Origin: Brachyhypopomus gauderio
Taxonomy: Eukaryota; Chordata; Actinopteri; Gymnotiformes; Hypopomidae
NCBI RefSeq assembly: GCF_052324685.1
Contig: NC_135214.1
Coordinates: 34,362,954-34,426,953 of the forward strand
Length of the DNA: 64,000 nt
Direction: 5' to 3'
Shown here: one piece after another, positions 33,076 to 42,900 of the stretch
Layout: every line of letters begins with the position of its first letter
Position numbering within the stretch: the first letter of the stretch is position 1
The notes under the pieces: model-generated
Seen by the model: only the letters and a program-made list of their open reading frames with translations
Databases searched by the model: none
What the model was told of the DNA's origin: nothing
Made by a program: the position numbers and the translations under genes

Positions 33076-36000
33076 CTAAAAACATTTAAAATGTTTAATG
33101 ACTGTAAATATATCAAAACATCTTTCAGACAATTGAACAATAAACATAACAAACAAATTAAATGGCATGACTTCCATGATCAAAACTTCACTCACTCTGT
33201 CCATTTAGTGCAGTTCACACCCAGTGGAGAATAAAATCCATGTGGACAGGCTTCACACACTGTATCTGAGATTGTTGTTCCTGTAAATATTGCATCAGGA
33301 TTATTTAGTCTTTGCAACTAAAGAAACTTTTGAAATTTGAAAGAAATTCGAGACATTACATTTATGACATTAAGAGGACGCTTTTGTCCAAAGCAACACA
33401 GAATTGCGACAAATTACAATTTGGTTAAGGGCCTTGCTTAGAGCCTGGTTGTAGGGCCGTTTACACCATTAAAATTTTCTGTCTGGCATGCTTGATCATA
33501 GGGCTAGCACTGTGCATTTGGGGGTCTATTTATTTATTTATTTATTTTTATTAATTGTACTAAATGGTCAACAAAGCTCTATGCACATGTATGCTCTGAA
33601 ACATGATAATAATTCAGGCCCGTAGCCAGCATTGTGATGGGGGGATCTTTTTCTCCCCAAAGTGGACTTCATTTGGCTCTCTACTCCAATGCCCCCTAAA
33701 TACACGAGCACACTTCAAATCTTTTATTTTAGACATATTTTATTCATTATAAGCAAGGTTGCCAACTTTTCAAAATCACTAGGACTGAGATTTGATTAGG
33801 GGGGGGGGGGGTTATGTCTTATATGTTTCCTCGATCGATCGCCGGTGGTTGGCGCCAGAGCGAACTAGTAACTCATTGAATCATAGATGTAGATCGGAGA
33901 TAAATAAACATGATTTTTTTTTCAGCGTGAGAAATCGGATGTATGGCGTTTGAGCGTGTGAAAACGGTCAAATGCATGTGTCTCACGCTCATTGCGTGAG
34001 AGTTGGCAACACTGTTATAAGTTTGTAGTGAGTCTGTTGTTGCTGTCCTTATTTGTTCGTCTGTATATTCACCGGAGATTAACAATTCATTCATTGAATA
34101 GCCTACATATCTTGAGGGGCATGTGTGTACGGAGGGAGGGTGCGGGGGCGGGGGTGGGATCGAACGAACCCTTCGATCCCCCCTGGCTACGGGCCTGTAA
34201 TAGAATTTTATTTATTTATTTCAAGACACACAAGGACTCTTTACAAATAAAAAAGTAACCTAGTTAAATAAAAAAACAGCAATCTTTATAATAAAAAAAA
34301 CATTTTTTATTAATTAATTTAGTAATCTGTAAAAAAAATAAGAGAGAAAAGAAAGAAAGAAAGGATGAGGCATTACTACCCACCTTGAACTTTACCTTCT
34401 TGCCCTGGTTGACATTTTTTGTGTTTCAGAGCAAATGTACATTCATCAACTGTGTAATCCCTACAGTAGAAACCATCTAGGACTCCACAGACTGTATTTT
34501 CTATAGTTGTGCAGACTTTTGAAACAGAAAGGCCTTGTCCTACAGCAACACATTTGCAAATATTAAATATACAAAATGTACAGTATAATAGAAAACAAGC
34601 AAATGATAAAAAAATCTTACCATGATCACAGATTTTACATGGAAAGCATTTCTGAAGACCATTAGGTTTATTCATGTAGGTGGCAGGACTGCAGGGAATA
34701 CACGTGGTGCTCGAATCACCTTTGCAGTCTCTCAAAACCACCGACCCTAAAAGACACAAGTGCTGTGAGACTGAGGTCAAATCTACTGAAAACAAATATT
34801 AATTTCTTAAAATGTATTAACGTTTTAATTTAATTTATAGAGCTACTTGTGGAATTTATGTTTGTTTATGACATTTTCACTAAAATTATTTCTCTATAAT
34901 TTTTTCAGTTTTTAACTTAATTTCATGACATCCACAGCGCAAAAGATTATAATTTAAAGTTTTAGCTACTTTTACTTTTTATACATATCAGATAAGCTTA
35001 ATCCTTAGTATCATTTCAGTCTTTTTTTTCCTTATCAATTAAGTAATTAAATGAGTTAAATCCAGAATTCACTTTGCAATCTGTAATGTCGTAAATGTAA
35101 TGTCATAAATACTGTAATTACAATTTACACGTGTCTATAAATTGCCTTGGTCATCACAAGTCTTACAGCTGCACTGTTTCATAAATTTGAACACACAAAA
35201 AGTAAGTAAAAAGAGGTCAACAGACTCTAAAAGAATGATAAAAAAAATGTCCAACATCACAATCTACTTGAAAGGCCATAGTCAACTCCCCATGTGGCCA
35301 AAAAAATTGGTTTTTAGTTTTGCTGAATTAGAATTAGAATTGAGGCATCATGTCATGCAACTAATTTCACCCAGACAACTTAGTTTGGTTTGTGTTTGCA
35401 ACACAACAAGTGTAAATTCACACATATGTCCTGAATGTGGATTTGTTTTTATTGCTACAGGCTATGCTAAATTGAATAACTTATACACTGACACATGATT
35501 TTGTAAGCTACATGTCATATATCTTTTAAAATAACTTGCCATCATCAGCATCAAAGTTGCACAACAGATGTCATAATTATGCAATTGATGATTTTGCAGC
35601 AATGAAGGCTCGAAAAGTCAAGTTTTAGATTGCATTTCACATGCATAACATGGTTATTAGTGCCTGAAGGATTTGTGCAATTTATATATTGGTATTTATA
35701 TACTGTATGTAATTTATTCATTTACTGCGTTTTTTCCTCTGTTCTCGTTTGCTTCTTGTATTTTTGGGGGGGCACAGACAAGGGGTGGTTCGCCCAGGGC
35801 GTAAATCTAGCCAGAACAGGTGTTACACCGAATTCTGCGACCGTCGAATTTTGTGACCGCAGAGGGCGCTATTTCGCAGTTTCAGTTAGTTTCAGTTCAC
35901 AGGCACGAGCGCTTTACGAATGCTGCGTAAGCTACGCCGACGCGCTTTCTTTTCTCGTTTTGCTGCTGTCCACGAGCCAAAATATGAGAGATGCGTGTAT

Positions 36001-37307
36001 TTACATTTTATGTCATCTGTTAACAAGAATGTTTCATTACAACATTTTTACATGTGACGACAGGAGTAAAGTCAGCCAATACATACGCCTGACAATAGCA
36101 AACTTCATAAGTAAGTTATGTAAGCTGCTGTCATTTGGACCTCATTCCGAATGGTAATTATACACTTCTGAATAAAATGTTTAAATATAGTATACTAAAA
36201 CGTTTTTGCTATCACTGTTTTCTGTTATTGTGGAGTCACAGTGGGTGATGTGTTTCTATGGTAGATGTGACAGATGTGCCTTGGCATGGGGTCACCAGTT
36301 CTTAATATGTGACCCCACTGAATTTCCACCTATAATCATTTTGAAAACAGCCATGTCTTTCCTGGTGACCTACCATCCCTTCACCTTATTAGACAGAAAA
36401 AAAAAATTATGAATGAAATGGACAAGTGCACTTTGGAATAGGGGTCACCGATTCTGACGTCTGCTGTCTAAATATGTGACTGCTGTCCATCTCCATACAA
36501 ACTAGTTAAAACCCAACCAAATGTTTTCAGGTGACTTACCATCCCTACACCTGTTAGCCAAAGAAAAACATTCATGAATGGAGTGGACAGACTGACCGTG
36601 TCATAGGAGTCACCCATTCTGACAGCTGCCAACTGGATCTGTGACTTTAATGTATCTTCAAAAAATATTAAAAGATCGTTTTAAAAACGTTTTAGTAGAC
36701 TATATTTAAACATTTTATTCAGAAGTGTATAATTACCATTCGGAATGAGGTCCAAATGACAGCAGCTTACATAACTTACTTATGAAAAGTTTGCTATTGT
36801 CAGGCGTATGTATTGGCTGACTTTACTCCTGTCGTCACGTGTAAAAATGTTGTAATGAAACATTCTTGTTAACAGACGACATAAAATGTAAATACACGCA
36901 TCTCTCATATTTTGGCTCGTGGACAGCAGCAAAACGAGAAAAGAAAGCGCGTCGGCGTAGCTTACGCAGCATTCGTAAAGCGCTCGTGCCTGTGAACTGA
37001 AACTAACTGAAACTGCGAAATAGCGCCCTCTGCGGTCACAAAATTCGACGGTCGCAGAATTCGGTGTAACACCGGCTCTGTTAAGATTATATTGAGTCGA
37101 ATAAGTAAAAGTGATTTCCCTGGATTTCATATTGATTAAAAAATTGTTCAACCTTATCCTAACCTTCCTTTTGTACTATATGATTCAGTCAGTTAGTAAT
37201 GCAGTGATGTCCCGTACCAATATTACACATAGGACAACATTCTCCGGATGCTGACTCATATTCGCTCTGACCACATTTGTGTCCATATGCGAGTGCTGCA
37301 TAAACAC
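32856..37307 (-). CDS. tnfrsf14: TNFRSF14 (HVEM)-like receptor gene C
   Basis: Five exons (37218-37307, 34621-34746, 34396-34539, 33196-33280, 32856-33075) join in phase. They encode TNF-receptor cysteine-rich domains, a stalk, one membrane span and a short tail. CRD1 has CGQSEY and GECCPMC; CRD2 [12 protein letters not shown]3 ENTVCGV; CRD4 [13 protein letters not shown]; the span is about [24 protein letters not shown]-type receptors bind TNF-family ligands at the cell surface and signal through TRAFs; I see no clear TRAF motif in the 20-odd residue tail. The signal-peptide exon is not identified, because CRD1 starts in phase 1 at an acceptor, unlike genes A and B. It is clearly diverged from A and B. 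The symbol is by family resemblance; another TNFRSF member is possible. Confidence 0.78.
33196..33280 (-). CDS. tnfrsf14: Gene C CRD4 exon
   Basis: 85 bp. Encodes [17 protein letters not shown] and NCTKWT, ending in phase 2 before gtgagt. Confidence 0.78.
33615..34197. mobile_element. hAT-like miniature element, outer of a nested pair
   Basis: Inverted ends caggcccgtagccag / ctggctacgggcctg. Flanks taataatt and taatagaa only partly match (diverged target duplication). Contains the inner element at 33754-34014. It sits in the gene C intron between CRD4 and CRD3. Confidence 0.75.
33754..34014. mobile_element. hAT-like miniature element, ggttgccaac family, inner
   Basis: Inverted ends caaggttgccaac / gttggcaacactg, flanked by ttataag (33747-33753 and 34015-34021). 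Related copies at 42677, 59119 and 63762. Confidence 0.8.
34396..34539 (-). CDS. tnfrsf14: Gene C CRD3 exon
   Basis: 144 bp, 12 bp shorter than in A and B. Encodes [17 protein letters not shown] and KKCQPGQE; donor gtaaag. Confidence 0.8.
34621..34746 (-). CDS. tnfrsf14: Gene C CRD2 exon
   Basis: 126 bp, same length and phase as in genes A and B. Encodes [18 protein letters not shown], then [16 protein letters not shown]. Confidence 0.82.
34747..35760. other. Gene C intron, AT-rich, nothing recognised
   Basis: No exon, element end or structured RNA recognised. A short fragment resembling a DNA-transposon end (ggggtggttcgcccagggcg) lies at 35780-35800, just before the foldback element. Confidence 0.4.
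35819..37073. mobile_element. Foldback element with about 390-bp inverted arms
   Basis: Left arm 35819-36207 and right arm 36683-37073 are inverted copies differing at a handful of bases (for example TGTCATC/TGTCGTC and a 2-base indel). Arms start ggtgttacaccg. The centre (36230-36660) has degenerate direct repeats around gtgacctaccatccc and gtcacc-attctgac. No transposase seen. I found no clear target duplication. It sits in the gene C intron between CRD2 and CRD1. Class unknown. Confidence 0.85.
37218..37307 (-). CDS. tnfrsf14: Gene C CRD1 exon
   Basis: Acceptor tctccacacag, then [18 protein letters not shown] and [10 protein letters not shown]; donor gtacgg. Same CCPMC signature as genes A and B. 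Confidence 0.75.
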
Positions 37308-37506
37308 CTGTGTGGAGACAAAAAGGGATCTCAAAGTGAATAAATACGTATAAATCTGTATCTGATAGCTACATTCTGGAAACCCCCTGAGAAAACCAGT
37401 CTAAATCCGTTGCGACCAAGTTATAACTGGTCGAGCGTGACGTGTGAAGCTACAGTCAACAACATCAGACACAGGGTGGGGAGCATCGACGTGCATAGAT
37501 AGATAT

Positions 37507-37837
37507 TGTAGCGTCGGTCCACTGGGGCGCCCGCGGCTCCGTTATTGATACGCGTTATGTGTAAGTGTTATGACATGCTGTTGTTGATTATGATTTGATT
37601 ATGTATTTTGTTAGTTTAGATTAAGTCACCCTGTATTAGTTTATGTAGTTGTACATTGTCTGAGTCGACCTACCATGTGTGTGTAATGTTACTGTGCTAA
37701 TGACCTGCTCTCATGTTTCATGTGTTAATTAAGTCACGGCTTCATGCGTGATTACGTTGCTAAGTCAATTTAAGTAAAGAGCCTTTTTGTGTTGAAAGGG
37801 ATCGGCTTCCTGTCTCTTCTTTTTATACTACGCCACA
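37507..37837 (+). mobile_element. Solo LTR (331 bp)
   Basis: Starts tgtagcgtcgg, ends ctacgccaca, flanked by the 4-bp duplication atat (37503-37506 and 37838-37841). No internal region. Orientation is inferred from a tail resembling an LTR R/U5 region. Confidence 0.72.
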
Positions 37838-37841
37838 ATAT

Positions 37842-38782
37842 CAATTGCACTGGTGTCACCCAGTCCAGGGCTTTGAGACAACAATTCACATTTATGTCCA
37901 CACCCATACCCACACACAACCCATACTCTTCCCGGATTTTCCCTCCACAACGTCCACTCTATAAATATACGGTGTATAGATCGATCTCGTGCTACAAGGA
38001 ACTTTCTTAAGTGTGCATTTTCGCATGTTTTTGATGTTAACGGAAGGTGAATTTGATAAAAGGTTTTGATAACATGAACAAAATGGCAGTTTCGTGTTAC
38101 ACGAAGCCACTGAACACGTCGATGGTGTGAGTCAAATTTCAGTGTTAGTCAGATGTTCTATCAGGTCACTCCATGCTTACCTAAGACATGTAAAAGTCTC
38201 ACAAAGTCTGACGGGGTCCCTGTTTTTCCAGGTAACATATTTAGTTATATTACTGAAAATCGTGTGGTTTCGGTTTCCGGCAGTTCCTCTTGACCCGTTT
38301 TCCTTGCATGGTTGTCTAGTCAGCTGGAAACTAAAATAAAATCTTCGCTAGCTACTTGTTATACATGTGTCGAGACGACTAATGACCACATATGATCATA
38401 TGCGATAAGAATAAGTAATAATAAAAAACAACACCGATTCTAGTCCATTTTATCTACAAATTAAGGCGCCATCATTTCTAGAATTATAAAACATGGCGGC
38501 GCTTCGTTGAGTCCAAAATTACATGACGTCAAATCCGCCAGTCGCCATGGTGATAGATGTGATCACTTTCGACAAAGTTCTGTTTTCAGTTTCTTAACGT
38601 AAAAATTTTCATTGCGATTATCTTGCTAATTAATGCAAATTCGTAGCTACTCAGATATGTATTGTACAGACTATTATTTTCACTGACCTACAGGAAGGGA
38701 TTGTTAATACTGTATGGAATAAGTAATTAGTATAGTACAAAATAGCAGAAAATAAATTTACAACAGCACGCTTTTGTTTTTT
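37842..38782. other. No recognisable exon; possible CpG-type promoter fragment
   Basis: A short stretch near 38490-38550 contains atggcggcgc and tgacgtca words like a small promoter, with no recognised gene attached. The signal-peptide exon of gene C should lie upstream of 37307 but was not identified. Confidence 0.35.
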
Positions 38783-38906
38783 TTTATTGGAAAACTAATA
38801 AAAAGGACATAAAACAGCAGCACTTTGATATCGACCACCACCACTCATCCTCTCAGCATACTGGGCCATGGTCTCCGTTACCTGGTTTTGTGCGTGGCGG
38901 CCGCGT
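38783..38906 (-). other. Candidate 3'-terminal exon with poly(A) signal
   Basis: A strong acceptor (tttgttgtccctctttag) ends at 38907 and AATAAA lies at 38788-38783 on the minus strand. It could be the last exon of TNFRSF gene A: in phase 0 after 39767 it adds a basic 17-residue tail, TRPPRTKPGNGDHGPVC. Alternatively it is the 3' exon of a small transcript starting near 39480, with a 24-codon ORF from MAQYAERM. I cannot decide. Confidence 0.45.
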
Positions 38907-39126
38907 CTAAAGAGGGACAACAAACCACAGATTAGGTTGAGCTCTCAAATGCTGAACATTTTAGCCCATGTGTGACAAACACTGTGTACACTGCCAACCA
39001 TTTTCCAGAGATGAAATTATGACTAACTAAGGATGCTTGCTAGTTAGCTAGCTTAGCTTCTTCCCCTGCTGCGTCAACTAGCAAATTAGCAGTTATGTAA
39101 ATGTGAATTAGATTTTTCATCAGTTG

Positions 39127-39206
39127 TGATGGCCCCAGGTCTGGGACTCGAACCCACGACCCTTCGGTCACAAGACCAGTTCCCTACCACCGGACCATGA
39201 CTGCCT
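39127..39206 (-). mobile_element. tRNA-derived SINE head
   Basis: On the minus strand it has box A-like tggtccggtggt and a perfect box B ggttcgagtcc (39144-39154). The acceptor stem does not pair as in a real tRNA and the sequence resembles fish SINE heads, so I call a SINE fragment. Confidence 0.75.
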
Positions 39207-39401
39207 GGTCACATAAAAAGTAGTTCGGATTACGCATTATGCTCTTTGGCTGTAAAAATATAAGTTGACAACAAAAACGCGACACCGTCGAAATGCATGT
39301 TATTGTTTCCTGACCAAGGGAGCAGTCTTTACTAATGTAGTTTGCTAGCTAATTTAGTCATATGAGAATTAACAAGTAAATACAGCGGCCCTCAACTTAC
39401 G

Positions 39402-39515
39402 TGCAAACGGTCTGACTCGACAAACACCCGCTCCGATCTCTCACTGCGTCCGTCTGTTCCGCTTTCCGCTCGAGAGTCTACGTTGTCACGCGCACAAAGC
39501 CCCGCCCCTCTCTGC
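39402..39515 (-). promoter_or_regulatory. GC-box promoter and possible non-coding first exon
   Basis: Minus strand: a GC box (gaggggcggggc, about 39500-39511), then CpG-rich sequence, then a consensus donor CAC/gtaagttg at about 39402. No ATG with an open frame in the exon. It could drive gene C or a small transcript. Confidence 0.4.
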
Positions 39516-39766
39516 TGAGCGGAGCCGTTCAGCCATGTCACCGGGGTCTATAAAAATGCAATAATTTTAGCGATATATATTTTTGAGATATATCTATTGT
39601 TACTTATACATTTTATTTTTCAAGTGGTCGTAATCAAAATATTACAAATGAGTAATTTATTAGTTGTTTGTTAAACTTTTACATTTAATATTAACCGATA
39701 TTATTTCAACCACATTTCAACGATGAAGGTCGGTCGCGTGTTAGGAGCGAAGTATCAGACACCCAC

Positions 39767-39947
39767 CTGGTAATACTGCATTTTATGCTTCTTTTTCAGA
39801 AACACACCTACTCCCACTGCTGCCACCACCACCACCACAACCCCAGATATGATTCCAGCTATTACAGCAACAGAGATTTGCGTCCCACATTCAGCATCAG
39901 AAGAACTGGTTCCTGGCTTTATTTCTACAAGTCCAAAATCTTCACAT
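39767..39947 (-). CDS. tnfrsf14: Gene A stalk and membrane-span exon
   Basis: 181 bp, from CEDFGLVEIKPGTSSSD through the Val-rich span to KKKHKMQYYQ, then donor gtgggt in phase 0. Confidence 0.85.
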
Positions 39948-42900
39948 CTGTGAGAGTGAAACCAAAAATCACTTGAAATCACTTGACACCACAATCTCTG
40001 ATGATCCTGTTCCTCTCTTTACTCATTAGCACACTGAACCTGTAGACTCTACTAAGTCTTCTAAAGAGTCTTCTAAATCATGCACTCCTTAATCACTCAG
40101 CATATTACAGCACAGAACTAAACTAATCACGCAGCTAAAATAACACACCACTCAGCAGTGATGTCAGTAACGCGTTACTTAGTAACGCGTTACTCTAATC
40201 TTACCACTTTTTCCGGTAACGAGTAATATAACGCGCTACTATTTCCAGACCAGTAATCAGATTAAAGTTACTTATCCAAATAACTGTGCATTACTATTTT
40301 TATTTTCCCTAGTAAAAATATATATTTTTGCTTTCTTCTTGGCTCAGTTCTACTTTTGCGTCTGACCGTAGCGCTCGACTCCGCACGCTGCGCGCGACCC
40401 TGTGAGAGCGCGAGCGCGTTTTACAAGTCATTTTTTGCAGTGTCCTCCCGTAACGATATGTGGTAGGTAGTATAAAGAAACACCCCTCAAAAACAGGGGA
40501 AGGAACATTTACCTGAAGAATTTTAATGTTGCACTGTGTTCCACGTTTGAAAAGTGCTGGAATTTTGACTAACGTCGCCTACTTTAAAATGCTTGAAATT
40601 GTAATGGTATTTCGTTTCACAAGCAGTCTGACTGAACAGAGGTGGGTACGTTTCATACGAGGTTACGAAGTACTTGGCGCTACGAACGTTTCGGGAAATC
40701 CACCCCAGTTCGCTTGTATTACGTTTACAAATAAATTTACAAATAATACCGCGCAGCTACACAAACGTAATGTCAGGAGAGTCTTGCCCTTTAAGTGACA
40801 CTGGGGGGGCGGAGCCTGCGCGAGCCAGGGTTGCGTTATCAATAAAGTTTCCCTCCTCGGGATTTTTGGATTAAGCTGTTTCTGCCTCGGTTACCGAACC
40901 TGCTTCAATACATTGTTACTGTTAAAATGCACTTCCAATAAAGTGAGTATTGGAAAATTTTATTTTGCTGCTGAATGTAACTACTAAAGTAACATGTAAT
41001 CTAACGTAGTTACTTTTAAAATCAAGTAATATGTAACGTAACTAAGTTACTTTTAAAAGGAGTAATCAGTAATCGGATTACTTTCTCAAGGTAACTTAGC
41101 CATCACTGCCACTCAGAAGTCAACACTGGGGAAAAATCACAACTGATCACTGTAATGACTCAGTGACACTGGACAAGTGAACTCACTGTGAATGTGGCTG
41201 ACATGTTTGAAGAGAGCCATCTGAGTAGGTACCAGCAGTACACACATCACATACAGTGTCTTTAAGGGCTGTTCCTGCAAAAACAAACACACACCAGGTC
41301 TGTTGGGTCAGAGTGAATAATGTACCAACTCTTATTACCCAGTAAATTAAAAAGTGAGAGAGAATGTGAGATGTGAGAGAACCTATATGAGAGAGAATGT
41401 GCTTGACTCATAGAAAGGGTCAAAAAGGTCACAGCTGTTTGTCTAACAACTGATTGCTGGACATCCCCAACCACCACATCCTACATGTCAGTTACATGCC
41501 ATGTTGTCAAGAATTACAAAATGGTGTCTTGTCTACTGGATTGAATACAGGTGCTGGTCATAAAATTAGTGTAAGGGAATTTGTGGTTTACTGTCTGTGA
41601 CCCTCAGACACTCTGACATTTAGTTCACTCTCTTATCTGTGTGTCTGCTCCTCAGTTAGAACCTCTCTACCCCCTCTTTCTCTCTCTCTCTCTGTCTACC
41701 TCTCTCTCTCCCTGTACTTTTCCACTACCTCTAGATCCAGTCTACTGTCCATACTTTCCTGATAAGGAGAACACCAATCATACATATGTTTTATTATTCT
41801 TACCCAATTGTGTTGACACATCTTCTTTGTTCTGTATTTAACATGTATTATCATTAGAACCAGAGGTGGGACCAAGTCAGTGTTTTGCAAGTCTCAAGTA
41901 AGTCCAAGTCTTTATACCTCAAGTCCCGAGTCATGTCTCAAGCAAAGACACTCAAGTCAAGTCAAGTCTCGAGTCAAGACAGGCAATAGTCAAGTCAAGT
42001 CCCAAGTCTGAAACTTGGAATTTCAAGTCCTTTCGAGTCTTTTTTTTTTTTAACCAATGTTGCAGGTATATTTTAAATGTAAATAACAGACATGCGTTTT
42101 TTTAAAAATCTGTATTCTCCTCAAATCTTGATAAAACATGTGCAACTGAAAACACGAAGTATAAAAAAAATTAAAATTACACCTCTTTATTGCACAGTTC
42201 AATTTGTTAAACTTAGCTGCAAAAATATTCATACTTTAAACTACAATTTTCCAGAAATAAATATTCTGTGAAAAAGTCATAAGTAGAACTCCATGTTCAA
42301 ATAAAAAGTGCTGATATTTTCACAGTACAATACAAAGAACCATAACAGCATTTTCCCTCTCTTCTCTTATCTGGTTTCTTGGAGAACATGTGTGAGTGAC
42401 ACAAGACAAACAAATATAAGAACTGAACAATTAACAGGAATCTGCAACTTTAGACATTTCAGTAAACTATTCTGCATTGCATTTGCTGGCCAAAAGTCTG
42501 TATGTCATTTGTGCACGATGAATGATGTCCCCATATCTGAAAACTTGCTTCACTTTTGTCAATATATTTTTTTCTCGACGTAGATGTCTTCAAATACACA
42601 ATCCATGCTGAGATAGAACTGGATATTATGATGGTGACAGAGAGAGGCTCTCTTCCCCAAGTTCAGATACAGAACCCAGGGTTGCCAAGTCTCACGCACT
42701 GAGCGTGAGACACACGCATTTGACCGTCTTCACACGCTCTCACGCCACACATCCGATTTCTCACGCCGGAAAAAAAATCTAGTTTATTTACCTCTGATCC
42801 ACATCTATGATTCAATGAGTTACTAGTTCGCTCTGGCACCAACCACTGGCGATCGATCGATCGTGATATAATACTTAATTTGTGTCCATTTTACACCCTG

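Noticed and set aside
35630..37151. Two similar proteins of over 100 residues on opposite strands (from [18 protein letters not shown] on)
   Set aside because: They are the same sequence read from the two arms of an inverted repeat; no domain and no gene context support coding.
37420..37486. Signal-peptide-like frame MLPTLCLMLLTVASHVTL as first exon of gene C
   Set aside because: Position and hydrophobicity are attractive, but no splice donor in the required phase 1 was found before the stop.
39127..39206. A functional tRNA gene
   Set aside because: Box B is perfect but the stems do not form a proper cloverleaf and the sequence looks like a fish SINE head.
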